In this document: positions 1 to 8,391 of the stretch, one piece after another | Layout of the letters: each line of letters starts with the position of its first letter | Numbering within the stretch: the first letter of the stretch is position 1 | Assembly (NCBI GenBank): GCA_900544335.1 | Contig: UQUS01000032.1 | Coordinates: 1 to 18,027, forward strand | From: an uncultured Sutterella sp. | GTDB taxonomy: Bacteria > Pseudomonadota > Gammaproteobacteria > Burkholderiales > Burkholderiaceae_F | Length of the DNA stretch: 18,027 nucleotides | Direction: 5' to 3' | Notes under the pieces: generated by a model | What the model was told of the DNA's origin: nothing | The model's input: the letters and a program-made list of their open reading frames with translations, nothing else | The model's database searches: none | Made by a program: the position numbers and the translations under genes

Positions 1-144
1 GGCACTTGAAACAAGACCCACTAAAACCGAAAGGAGCATGCTTCCCGTGCCCGGGTCCAAATAGGCCCAGGCATCGATGGGAAACAGCCCGACAAACAGG
101 ATGGTCCATCCGACTCGGGAAATCGTCTTGTGTTGGTCTCGCAT
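1..144 (-). CDS. Small exported/membrane protein with YLDPGTGS motif (partial, runs off left edge)
   Basis: Reading the minus strand from an ATG at 144 gives 48 codons open to the window edge, so the C-terminus is missing. Residues 1-8 are polar, about 12-21 are hydrophobic, and an A-W-A at 25-27 looks like a signal-peptidase I site. It is followed at once by Y-L-D-P-G-T-G-S (28-35), M-L-L and a second hydrophobic stretch. This YLDPGTGS-M-L-L pattern occurs in short membrane proteins that often lie near envelope genes; I know of no assigned function. The gene starts 58 bases after the msbA stop on the same strand and is probably co-transcribed with it, which suggests an envelope role. The frame stays open upstream of 144 without an obvious better start, and no strong ribosome-binding site is visible. 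The signal-peptide layout is the main reason for this start. Confidence 0.6.
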   Translation of the reverse strand, partial: MRDQHKTISRVGWTILFVGLFPIDAWAYLDPGTGSMLLSVLVGLVSSA

Positions 145-202
145 GTACGCGCTAAACGTTGCAGAAAATACTGCCCCTATACAAAGGGAAGGATTTTAGC
201 CC

Positions 203-1975
203 TTAAGCCGTTTTCTGAGAAAACTGAAGCGAATACAGATGCGCATATTGCCCCTTCTTTTCAAGGAGCTCGGCATGGCGTCCGGTTTCGACAATACGTC
301 CGTCCTTGATGACGACAATTAAGTCGGCGCCCTCAATCGTCGAGAGACGGTGGGCGACGACAAACGTCGTGCGTCCCTGCATGAGTTGCTTGAGCGAATC
401 CTGAATGTATTTTTCGCTTTGAGTATCTAAGGCACTCGTTGCCTCATCCAAAAGAAGAATCGGTGCGTTTTTAAGTAAGGCGCGCGCAATGGAAATACGC
501 TGCTTTTGCCCGCCCGAAAGCCGGCTTCCGGCCTCACCGACCGGAGTATCAAGCCCCTTGGGAAGCGACTCAATAAAAGGCATCAGATAGGCGGCCTTTG
601 CGGCTGCTTCAATCGCCTCCCGTGTTGCATTTTCAACGCCGAAGGCGATGTTAGCAGCAATCGTGTCATCGAAAAGCACGACGTCTTGACTTACGAGTGC
701 AAGATTCTTTCTTAGGCTTTTAAGCGTCACGGCACTTTGCGGCACGCCGTCAAAGTAAATCTCACCGGCACTCGGAACCCAAAACCGCGGAATGAGGTTG
801 ATGATGGTTGATTTACCGGCACCCGAATCACCGACAAAGGCAATCGTCTGCCCCGGCTTCACATCGAGCGTGAAATCCGTAAGCGCATTGGTTTTAGCCC
901 CCTCATAGCGAAGCGATACGCCGTCAAAGCGTACGGCCCCCGTAAGCCGCGGCAATTCGGTTTTTCCGGTATCGGCTTCCGGCAATTCATCGATAACCGA
1001 ATAAATGCTGTCGCAGGCCGCCGTCAGGCGCGCAATCGATCCGTTTAAGCTCGCCAGATGTCGAATCGGCGGCAGGAGCATCAAAAGAGCCGTGAGAAAC
1101 GTGACAAACTCACCCATCGTGATTGCTCCGCGATGAGCTTGTGTCAGGGCAAAGACAATGACGACGGAAACGGCGCCGACCGCCACAAAGCGTGTCATCG
1201 GGGTGCCGGCGCTTGTCACCAATTGCATGCGAAGCGCAAGCTTACGAATTTGCGCATTGACGGATTTAAAAAGTGCCTCTTCGCGGGCATAGCCGTCATA
1301 GACCTTAATCACATAGCGCGCATCGATCGCTTCCTGAATCACACCGCTTAACTCTCCGAGCGTTAGCTGGTACTTTTTCGCATACTCGCGCATGCGGCGC
1401 GTGACCCACCGAAGAATTAACACAATCAGCGGAGCAATGACAAGCGAGACCAGAGTCAACTGCCAATTCTGATAGAAAAGGACAACGAGAAGCCCTAGGA
1501 CTTGCAGCGAATCCCGAACGATAGACGTGAGAATCTCGGCAGCTGTTCCGAGGGCATTACTCGCCTCATTGATGAACTTAGAAACAACGATGCCGGAAGG
1601 AAACTTTTGGTGGGAAGCCGCGGGCCACCGAATGATGTTTTCAAACATCTTGGCGCGCAAAACGGCAATGACGCTTTGCGAGACGCACTGCAGAAGGTAA
1701 GAGCTTGCAAACGTCGAAGCGCCGTGTAAAAAAGCAATCGCAACCAAAGCGGCCGGAGCCCAATAAATCACATTGGGGTCTTTTTCGTAAAAGCCGGCAT
1801 CGGTGAGTTTTCCGACGAAAAGCGCGATGACAGCCGCAGCTCCTGCCGTCACAATCATGGCAACAACGGCTGCGGCAATCGTGCCCTTGTAGGCACTAAA
1901 AAGGCGAAGGAGGCGCTTGAAGTTTTTTTCAGCCACCGGGGGATTCGGCGTCGTAGCCTGTGAAGTATCGGTCAT
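203..1975 (-). CDS. msbA: Lipid A-core flippase, ABC transporter MsbA
   Basis: This is an ABC exporter half-transporter that homodimerises in the inner membrane and uses ATP to flip lipid A-core to the periplasmic leaflet. With the ATG at 1975 it is 590 residues, the usual MsbA length. Residues 1-320 form a six-helix transmembrane domain and about 345-590 the ATPase. The ATPase shows Walker A GDSGAGKS at about 382-389, the signature LSGGQ at 486-490, Walker B ILLLDE at 506-511 and the switch histidine near 542. An in-frame TTG at 1996 would add seven residues; the ATG is preferred because the extension is not conserved-looking and neither start has a strong Shine-Dalgarno. It is divergent from the WaaF-like gene and followed by the small YLDPGTGS gene. 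The lipid A substrate is inferred from family resemblance and the LPS neighbours; generic multidrug exporters share the fold. Confidence 0.9.
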   Translation of the reverse strand: MTDTSQATTPNPPVAEKNFKRLLRLFSAYKGTIAAAVVAMIVTAGAAAVIALFVGKLTDAGFYEKDPNVIYWAPAALVAIAFLHGASTFASSYLLQCVSQSVIAVLRAKMFENIIRWPAASHQKFPSGIVVSKFINEASNALGTAAEILTSIVRDSLQVLGLLVVLFYQNWQLTLVSLVIAPLIVLILRWVTRRMREYAKKYQLTLGELSGVIQEAIDARYVIKVYDGYAREEALFKSVNAQIRKLALRMQLVTSAGTPMTRFVAVGAVSVVIVFALTQAHRGAITMGEFVTFLTALLMLLPPIRHLASLNGSIARLTAACDSIYSVIDELPEADTGKTELPRLTGAVRFDGVSLRYEGAKTNALTDFTLDVKPGQTIAFVGDSGAGKSTIINLIPRFWVPSAGEIYFDGVPQSAVTLKSLRKNLALVSQDVVLFDDTIAANIAFGVENATREAIEAAAKAAYLMPFIESLPKGLDTPVGEAGSRLSGGQKQRISIARALLKNAPILLLDEATSALDTQSEKYIQDSLKQLMQGRTTFVVAHRLSTIEGADLIVVIKDGRIVETGRHAELLEKKGQYAHLYSLQFSQKTA

Positions 1976-2053
1976 GGAATTTGTCTGCCGTTGCAAAAGC
2001 GCAACTAAAAAATTTATCCGTGCAATCGGACGGATTTTACAGACTCAATCTTC

Positions 2054-2082
2054 TTTAATGCGACCGAGGGCACCCCTATAAT
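2054..2082 (+). promoter_or_regulatory. Candidate sigma-70 promoter for the WaaF-like gene
   Basis: A perfect -10 box TATAAT lies at 2077-2082, with a poor -35 (TTTAAT, 2054-2059) 17 bases upstream. The predicted transcript would begin near 2089, leaving a leader of about 19 bases that contains GAGG (2098-2101) before the ATG at 2108. The upstream ATG at 2081 overlaps the -10 itself and would not be transcribed from this promoter. Confidence 0.55.
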
Positions 2083-2107
2083 GAGAAAGATTTATCCGAG
2101 GTTCCTC

Positions 2108-3040
2108 ATGACGACCGTTTTATGCCGCCTACCCAATCACGTCGGCGATTGCTGTATGTGTATGCCCGCTTTGCGCCTCTTGCAAGCGAGCGGTTATACC
2201 CCGGCCCTTGTCGGTAAGCGCTGGGCCGGAGATCTTGTTGCCGGCATGGGGTGGCGCTTCGATCCGATTGAAGGGCATTTTTTCGATGACGTCACGCGCA
2301 TCCGTTTCATTGCACGTAATGCCAGAGCCAAGTACGGTCTTTTGATGCCCAATTCCTTCGGATCGGCACTCCTTTTCCGTTTTGCGCACGTGCGGGTGGC
2401 AGGTTTGTCAACGGACCTACGCGGCTTTCTTTTAAATGACTCGATTAAGGAGCCGGGACCCTGCCACGAAGTCGAGCGCTTTTTTTACGTAGCACACGAA
2501 GCCATTAAAGCCTGGGGCGGAACCCCGGCTTGGGATGTCACGCCGAAGCACTTAGGTCTTTTGATTCTCAAGCGCCACGAAGCGGCTGCCCGCAATTTAA
2601 GACGCGAGTATTCGATTCCCGAGCGCTATGCAATCCTGGCTCCGGTCGCACGCGGTCTACACAAGGGGCAAGTGAAATACTGGTCGCACTTTAACGACCT
2701 TTGTGCGCCGCTTCGTGCGATGGGAATTGAGCCCATTGTCATTCCGTCCGTTCGGGAAGAGGAGCAAGCCAAAACCTTGTGCCCCGATGCGATGTTCCTG
2801 CCGCCGATGGGTCTGGGAAATTTTGCTGCCCTTGCCAAACACTCCGAATTTGTTATTGCTAACGACTCGGGCGTCAGTCACGTTGCCGCCGGTCTCGGGA
2901 TTAAACAAATCACGCTTGTGGGTGTTACCGATGCCAAACGTACGGGCCCCTGGAATCCGCAAGCCATTGTCCTCGGAAAAAACGGCGCATGGCCGGAACT
3001 TTCGACCGTCTTAGAGGCTATCGACCGCATCCGCGAATAG
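2108..3040 (+). CDS. waaF: Glycosyltransferase family 9, WaaF-like (ADP-heptose--LPS heptosyltransferase II)
   Basis: Enzymes of this family transfer L-glycero-D-manno-heptose from ADP-heptose to the growing inner core on the cytoplasmic face of the inner membrane. From the ATG at 2108 the protein is 310 residues, slightly short of typical WaaF. Visible landmarks are PNHVGD at the N-terminus (general-base Asp about 14), LLMPNSFGSALL about 78-89, a GFLLND block about 106-111, NDSGVSH at about 252-258 and TGPWNP at about 279-284. The PNSF and LLND blocks match HepII transferase (WaaF) better than WaaC, and a convincing WaaC lies at 16612-17571. The start is chosen for GAGG six bases upstream and because an ATG 27 bases earlier overlaps the promoter -10. 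It is monocistronic and converges on dnaE with a 35-base gap. Acceptor specificity is inferred. Confidence 0.83.
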   Translation: MTTVLCRLPNHVGDCCMCMPALRLLQASGYTPALVGKRWAGDLVAGMGWRFDPIEGHFFDDVTRIRFIARNARAKYGLLMPNSFGSALLFRFAHVRVAGLSTDLRGFLLNDSIKEPGPCHEVERFFYVAHEAIKAWGGTPAWDVTPKHLGLLILKRHEAAARNLRREYSIPERYAILAPVARGLHKGQVKYWSHFNDLCAPLRAMGIEPIVIPSVREEEQAKTLCPDAMFLPPMGLGNFAALAKHSEFVIANDSGVSHVAAGLGIKQITLVGVTDAKRTGPWNPQAIVLGKNGAWPELSTVLEAIDRIRE

Positions 3041-3075
3041 GTGCGACGGGTTAACAATCCGAAGTAACGCGTGCC

Positions 3076-6000
3076 TTACCTACGTAAAACGCTTTCCGGA
3101 CGCGTCAGACTTCCTTCGTGCCAAACGAACTGAGCGTGCGAGCTGTATTCGTAGTACGCCGTGTTGACACCGGGAATCGTCCGCAGAATCTGTATGAAGT
3201 GATCGGTCGGGCGAACAATCGTCCTAAGGTCAAGTGCTCCCCTTTTCCCGTGCGCAACAATCTCAAGACGCACGGGCACACCGGCATCCTCGCTTTTCGA
3301 CTTTTCAATCCATTGGAAGATTTCCGAAATCGATGCGTCCTGCGTCAGACGCACAACAGCCACACCGTGCGAGGCAAGTCGCACCTGCTCGAGAGTCTTG
3401 ATGACATCGACAACAAAGGAAAGACCGCCGGTACGCCTGTCTTCCTGAACCTTCCCGGTCAGAACCAGGACGTCATCGGGCACTAAAAGGGCACGATACC
3501 GTTCGTAAACAGCCGAATAAATCACAGCCTCTTGCGTATCGACCCCGTCACTGAGCGTCACAACGGCCATTTTTCCGCGCTTTCCGACAATGACGCGCAC
3601 GTTGGTCACGAGACCTGCAATCGTCACGGACGCTCGTCCGATTTGAAGCGCGGCAAACGGGGTCGAGAACGCTTTGACCTCCTGACGGTAGGAGGCAAAG
3701 GCGTCTCCCGTCAGGCAAAAACCGAACACTTCCCGTTCCTCGGAAAAGCGTTTTTTTTCATCCCACTTTTCTGCCGTGCGCCAACTGACGATGCGTTCAG
3801 GCTCGCCGAAGGCATCGGCAAAAAGGCTTCCCTGACCGGCGCTAGAGGCTACGGCCTGAGCGGCAAGAACAGCCTGCTCGGCATTGGCAAAAAGCTTGCC
3901 GCGGTCCTCATCCATGGAGTCGAAAGCCCCGGCTCGTGCCATTTGTTCGATGGTCTTTTTATTGACGCTCGGCACGCGCGCAGCCAAATCGAAAATGTCG
4001 ATAAAGGGACCGTTCATGCGGCGTTCATCAAGGATGTCTTCGACGATTTGCTGACCGACGCCTTTGATGGACCCTAAACCGAATCGCACGCTTTCCTCGT
4101 CGGGAACCGTGTAGTACCACTCGCTTTCGTTGATGTCGGGAACGAGAATGCGAATTCCCATCTCGCGGGCATCGTCCACTAGGGCGCAGGTTTTCTCGCC
4201 CTGGTCCATCACAAGACACAGGTTGCCGGCAAAAAAGGAAGCCGTGTGATGCGCTTTCATGTAGGCCGTTTGCCAAGCCACATACGAGTATGCTGCGGCG
4301 TGCGACTTATTAAAGCCATAGCCCGCAAATTTTTCCATCAAATCGAAGATTTCCGTGGCCGTCTTTTCGTTCACACCGCGCTCGGCGGCGCCTTTTAAAA
4401 AGACAACACGCTGCTTTTTCATCTCTTCGACGTTTTTCTTACCCATGGCACGGCGCAACAGGTCAGCACCCCCGAGTGAGTACCCGCCGATGGCGCGTGC
4501 GACGAGCATGACCTGTTCCTGATAGACCATGATGCCGTACGTTTCACGCAAAATCGGCTCCATGCGGGGATCGAGGTACTCGACTTTCTCACGACCGAAC
4601 TTGCGATTAATAAAGTGCGGAATCTGGTCCATGGGACCGGGACGATACAGCGCGTTTAAGGCCACAAGATCTTCAAGGCAATCGGGCCGAGCTTGCCGCA
4701 ACTGATTGCGCATGCCGTCCGATTCGAATTGGAAAACCGCGCCCGTGTTGCCTTCACGGAAAAGCTCGAGCGTTGCCGTATCATCGGTCGGGATGCGATC
4801 TAAGTCAAAATGCGTGTCCGGGTGAAGCCGGTCGACATACTCAACGATTTTGGCAAGAATCGTGAGAGTCGTAAGCCCTAAAAAGTCGAACTTAACCAAA
4901 CCGACGTTTTCGACGTCCTTCTTATCAAATTGACTGACGGTGTTTTCGGGCTTTCCGTCGGCGTTATAAAGCGGACAAAACTTTTTCAGTTCCCCGGGAG
5001 CAATCAACACACCGCCGGCGTGCATGCCGATGTTGCGCGTCAGACCCTCAAGATCTCGCGCATACCCCATCAGTTCCCGATACTCTTCTACCTCTGAGAG
5101 CTCCTGAAACTCCGGCTCCATTTGTGCGGCTTTTTCAAGCGTGATATCCATCCCGGGCTTTTGCGGAATGAGCTTGGCAAGTCGATCGACCTGACTATAG
5201 CCCATGTTAAGAACTCGGCCGACGTCGCGGACAACGGCCTTAGCGCCCATGGCGCCGAAGGTCGCAATTTGGCTCACAGCTTCTTTGCCGTACGTACGCT
5301 TGACATATTCGATGGTTCTGTCGCGATTGAACTGGCAAAAGTCCACGTCAAAGTCAGGCATGGAAACGCGTTCGGGATTAAGGAAACGTTCGAATAGAAG
5401 CCCGTAGTGCAAGGGATCTAAGTCTGTAATCCCAAGCGAGTAAGCAACCAGGGACCCGGCACCCGATCCGCGCCCCGGACCCACGGGAACCCCGTTACGC
5501 TTAGACCAATTGATAAAGTCCTGAACGATAAGAAAGTATCCGGGAAACTTCATCGAGATGATGGTCTTTAATTCATAATCTAGGCGCTCTTCATACTCAG
5601 GTCTTCGGGCATTGCGTTCTTTTTCATCCGGATACAAAAACGCCAAGCGTCTTTCCAGTCCCTCTTTGGAAAGCTTGACCATGTAGTCATCCAGACTCAT
5701 GCCTCCCGGTGTCGGAAAAACAGGGAGCTGAGGCTTTTGTAAAACACCGTCTAAGTTGCAACGCTTGGCAATGACAACCGTGTTTTTCAGAGCCTGCGGC
5801 ATATCGGCAAAAAGCTCGTGCATCTCTCGGGCAGTTTTCATATACTGCTCCGGAGTAAAGTCGTGCGGTCGTGTGGAGTCGGCCATGACGCGCCCCGTGG
5901 CAATGCACACGCGTGCCTCGTGCGCTTTAAATTCTTCTCGCTTTAAGAACATCACCGGGTGCGTGGCAACAACGGGAATTCCCATCTTGACAGCCAAATT

Positions 6001-6564
6001 GGCAATGCGAGAAACCAGAACCTCGTCGCCTTTGCGCCCTGCGCGCTGCACCTCTAAATAAAAGCGGTCGGGGAAAACCGACTGAAGGAAAGAGGCTTGC
6101 TCTAAAGCTTCAGCGGCCTTTTTCTCCATCAGTTTGACTTCGACCAGACCCTTGGGACCGCCGGATAAGGCAATTAATCCCTGACACGATTCGGGTGTTA
6201 ACCACTCGGCGCGAATCTCGCCGCGACCGGCATGTTGGTTTTCAAGCCATCCGCGCGTCAGTAGTGAGCAAAGCGACAAGTACCCAGCATGGTTTTGGCA
6301 ATAGACCGTGAGGCGATATGGGGAATCTGCCCGATTCTCATCCGGATTTGTGACCCACAAATCGCATCCGACAATGGGTTTAATGCCCGCAGCAATCGCA
6401 TGCGAATAAAAACGCAGGCCCCCGAAAATGTTCATCTGATCGGTAATTCCCAGTGCCACGCAACCGTCTGCAACGGCCGCGGCAATCGCCGGGTCTAAGC
6501 GGACGATTCCGTTAACAATGGAATACTCCGAATGAAAACGCAGATGAACAAAATCCGAATCCAT
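3076..6564 (-). CDS. dnaE: DNA polymerase III alpha subunit
   Basis: This is the replicative DNA polymerase catalytic subunit, acting in the holoenzyme with epsilon, theta and the beta clamp. The 1162 residues match the usual DnaE1 length. In order there are an N-terminal PHP domain (about 5-200, starting FVHLRFHSEYS), the polymerase palm and fingers (about 290-800) with PDFDVDF at 403-409 and VKFDFLG at 558-564, a helix-hairpin-helix motif (GLGSIKGVG, 829-837), a clamp-binding type motif QGSLF at 911-915, and an OB-fold region at about 978-1056. The three expected catalytic aspartates are present at about 404, 406 and 560, equivalent to E. coli D401, D403 and D555. The start has AGG a few bases upstream. 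The gene begins 15 bases after the ettA stop, so the two are probably one transcript. It appears intact; it is not the DnaE2/ImuC or PolC type. Confidence 0.97.
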   Translation of the reverse strand: MDSDFVHLRFHSEYSIVNGIVRLDPAIAAAVADGCVALGITDQMNIFGGLRFYSHAIAAGIKPIVGCDLWVTNPDENRADSPYRLTVYCQNHAGYLSLCSLLTRGWLENQHAGRGEIRAEWLTPESCQGLIALSGGPKGLVEVKLMEKKAAEALEQASFLQSVFPDRFYLEVQRAGRKGDEVLVSRIANLAVKMGIPVVATHPVMFLKREEFKAHEARVCIATGRVMADSTRPHDFTPEQYMKTAREMHELFADMPQALKNTVVIAKRCNLDGVLQKPQLPVFPTPGGMSLDDYMVKLSKEGLERRLAFLYPDEKERNARRPEYEERLDYELKTIISMKFPGYFLIVQDFINWSKRNGVPVGPGRGSGAGSLVAYSLGITDLDPLHYGLLFERFLNPERVSMPDFDVDFCQFNRDRTIEYVKRTYGKEAVSQIATFGAMGAKAVVRDVGRVLNMGYSQVDRLAKLIPQKPGMDITLEKAAQMEPEFQELSEVEEYRELMGYARDLEGLTRNIGMHAGGVLIAPGELKKFCPLYNADGKPENTVSQFDKKDVENVGLVKFDFLGLTTLTILAKIVEYVDRLHPDTHFDLDRIPTDDTATLELFREGNTGAVFQFESDGMRNQLRQARPDCLEDLVALNALYRPGPMDQIPHFINRKFGREKVEYLDPRMEPILRETYGIMVYQEQVMLVARAIGGYSLGGADLLRRAMGKKNVEEMKKQRVVFLKGAAERGVNEKTATEIFDLMEKFAGYGFNKSHAAAYSYVAWQTAYMKAHHTASFFAGNLCLVMDQGEKTCALVDDAREMGIRILVPDINESEWYYTVPDEESVRFGLGSIKGVGQQIVEDILDERRMNGPFIDIFDLAARVPSVNKKTIEQMARAGAFDSMDEDRGKLFANAEQAVLAAQAVASSAGQGSLFADAFGEPERIVSWRTAEKWDEKKRFSEEREVFGFCLTGDAFASYRQEVKAFSTPFAALQIGRASVTIAGLVTNVRVIVGKRGKMAVVTLSDGVDTQEAVIYSAVYERYRALLVPDDVLVLTGKVQEDRRTGGLSFVVDVIKTLEQVRLASHGVAVVRLTQDASISEIFQWIEKSKSEDAGVPVRLEIVAHGKRGALDLRTIVRPTDHFIQILRTIPGVNTAYYEYSSHAQFVWHEGSLTRPESVLRR

Positions 6565-6579
6565 GGACCTGTCGCCTTT

Positions 6580-8244
6580 TTAATGCTTTAAGGGTTTAAA
6601 ACGGATTCTATGGGGTTTAGCGGCATCCTCACCCAAACGGCGCCGTTTGTCGGCCTCATACTCGTTGTAGTTACCCGCGAAGAACACGACCTTAGAGTCT
6701 CCTTCGAAGGCCAAAATGTGTGTGGCGATACGGTCGAGGAACCACCGGTCGTGACTGCTAATCATCGCGACACCGGCAAACTCCAAAAGCGCTTCTTCAA
6801 GAGCTCGGAGCGTTTCGACATCTAGGTCATTGCTCGGTTCGTCCAACAGAAGAACGTTCCCGCCTTTAAGAAGCGTTGCCGCGAGGTGCAAACGCCCGCG
6901 CTCGCCGCCCGAGAGAATGCCGACTAACTTTTGCTGGTCGGCCCCTTTAAAGTTAAAGCGTCCGAGGTAGGCACGGCTCGGCATCTGAAAGCACCCGACC
7001 TGAAGCGTGTCTTGCCCGCCTGAGACTGCTTCGAAAACGGTTTTGTCGTTCGGAAGAGCGTCGCGCAATTGCGAGACAGCGGCCAGACGAACAGTTTCTC
7101 CTAATTCGATACTGCCTGAATCAGGCTTTTCTTTACCGTCAATCATCTTAAACAAGGTGGATTTACCGGCACCGTTCGGTCCGATGACGCCGACAATGGC
7201 ACCGGGCGGAACGGTAAAGGAAAGGTCGTCGATAAGGAGCCTATCGCCGAACCCTTTACTGACGTGTTTAAATTCGATGACTTTATTGCCTAAGCGCTCG
7301 GCAACCGGAATAAAGATTTCATTGGTTTCGTTACGGGCTTGGTACTCGAAACTTGAAAGCTCTTCAAAACGATTTAAACGGGCCTTGGCCTTGGCTTGGC
7401 GTCCTTTGGGGTTTTGGCGGACCCATTCCAATTCGTGACGAATGGACTTAGCGCGGCTTTCTTCGGTGCGCTTTTCAAGTTCCAATCGCTTTTCTTTTTG
7501 CTCAAGCCACGAAGAGTAGTTACCCTTCCAGGGAATGCCTTCCCCGCGATCGAGTTCCAAAATCCACTCAGCCGCATCGTCTAAAAAGTAGCGATCGTGC
7601 GTAACGGCAATGACCGTTCCCGGAAAGCGATGCAAGAATTCTTCGAGCCAAGCAACGCTTTCGGCATCCAGGTGATTGGTCGGTTCATCAAGTAAAAGCA
7701 TGTCCGGCCGAGAAAGCAGGAGCTTACAGAGAGCGACACGCCGCTTCTCACCGCCGGACAAGTGTTCGATCTTGGCATCCCAAGGCGGAAGTCTCAGGGC
7801 GTCGGCTGCAATTTCCATCTGTGTTGCAGCATCCGTTCCGGCCGCATTAATCACGGCCTCTAAATGCGCTTGCTCAGCGGCGAGCGCATCAAAATCGGCA
7901 TCGGGTTCCGCATAGGCCGCATAGACTTCTTCTAATCGCTTTTGAGCGGCAACCACTTCTCCCATACCGGCTTCGACTTCTTCGCGAACGGTTGCCGAAG
8001 GATTCAGAGTCGGCTCCTGAGGTAAATAGCCGATTTTCAGCTCGGGTTGCCAAATGATTTCGCCTTTGATGTCGGTATCCAGACCCGCCATGATTTTAAG
8101 AAGCGTGGACTTACCGGCACCGTTTAAACCGAGGACGCCGATTTTGGCTCCCGGGAAAAAGGAAAGAGAAATATCTTTGAGGATGGCGCGTTTCGGGGGA
8201 ACAATCTTCCCGACACGCATCATGGACATGACGTATTGAGGCAT
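6580..8244 (-). CDS. ettA: Energy-dependent translational throttle protein EttA (ABC-F)
   Basis: This is a soluble ABC-F ATPase that binds the ribosomal E site and gates the first elongation steps according to ATP/ADP. It has about 554 residues and no membrane segments. The N-terminus MPQYVMSMMRVGKIVPPKR is the EttA signature start, which supports the ATG at 8244. Domain 1 has Walker A GLNGAGKST at about 39-47, an arm insertion at about 95-140, LSGGE at 161-165 and DEPTNHLD at 185-192. The charged interdomain linker (P-site tRNA interaction motif region) spans about 240-310. Domain 2 has Walker A GPNGAGKST near 354-362, LSGGE near 443-447 and DEPSNDLD near 467-474. Both catalytic glutamates are present. 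It lies directly upstream of dnaE on the same strand. A TATACC-like -10 exists in the 147-base upstream gap but without a good -35. Confidence 0.95.
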   Translation of the reverse strand: MPQYVMSMMRVGKIVPPKRAILKDISLSFFPGAKIGVLGLNGAGKSTLLKIMAGLDTDIKGEIIWQPELKIGYLPQEPTLNPSATVREEVEAGMGEVVAAQKRLEEVYAAYAEPDADFDALAAEQAHLEAVINAAGTDAATQMEIAADALRLPPWDAKIEHLSGGEKRRVALCKLLLSRPDMLLLDEPTNHLDAESVAWLEEFLHRFPGTVIAVTHDRYFLDDAAEWILELDRGEGIPWKGNYSSWLEQKEKRLELEKRTEESRAKSIRHELEWVRQNPKGRQAKAKARLNRFEELSSFEYQARNETNEIFIPVAERLGNKVIEFKHVSKGFGDRLLIDDLSFTVPPGAIVGVIGPNGAGKSTLFKMIDGKEKPDSGSIELGETVRLAAVSQLRDALPNDKTVFEAVSGGQDTLQVGCFQMPSRAYLGRFNFKGADQQKLVGILSGGERGRLHLAATLLKGGNVLLLDEPSNDLDVETLRALEEALLEFAGVAMISSHDRWFLDRIATHILAFEGDSKVVFFAGNYNEYEADKRRRLGEDAAKPHRIRFKPLKH

Positions 8245-8292
8245 AAAACAAATTTAGTCAAAATGGTATAAAGCAAAACACACGACCCAATC

Positions 8293-8305
8293 TCCGAGAT
8301 TCGGA
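8293..8305 (-). repeat. Short perfect inverted repeat upstream of ettA
   Basis: TCCGA and TCGGA (8293-8297 and 8301-8305) flank a 3-base loop in the gap between the ligase/glycosyltransferase stop and the ettA start. On the minus strand the T-rich run precedes the hairpin rather than following it, so this is not a normal terminator for the upstream gene. If ettA transcription starts further upstream it would form a small hairpin about 50 bases before the ettA ATG. Five-base arms can arise by chance. Confidence 0.2.
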
Positions 8306-8391
8306 AGAAAAAATCCCACTTCCTCTCGCTTTTTCGCGGACGATATTCTTCATTGGCGCCTTTTTTAAAGGGCTTTTCAAACACTATTTCG

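Noticed and set aside
210..224. Perfect inverted repeat GTTTTCT-G-AGAAAAC at the 3' end of msbA as a terminator
   Set aside because: It is AT-rich with a one-base loop, has no following T-run, and is explained by the codons for the last residues (F-S-Q-K-T).
3041..3075. Hairpin CGGGTT-AAC-AATCCG between the convergent WaaF-like and dnaE genes as a bidirectional terminator
   Set aside because: It is a six-base stem with a wobble pair and has no T-run on either side.
800..8120. Recurrent sequence around 'ttaccggcacc' near 815, 7165 and 8115
   Set aside because: These are the Walker A codons (G-A-G-K-S) of three ABC ATPase domains in msbA and ettA, not a dispersed repeat.
8335..8375. Possible terminator after the ligase/glycosyltransferase fusion (CCTTT-AAA-AAAGG on the minus strand)
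   Set aside because: The stem is very short and mostly A-T, and it is followed by GC-rich sequence instead of a T-run.
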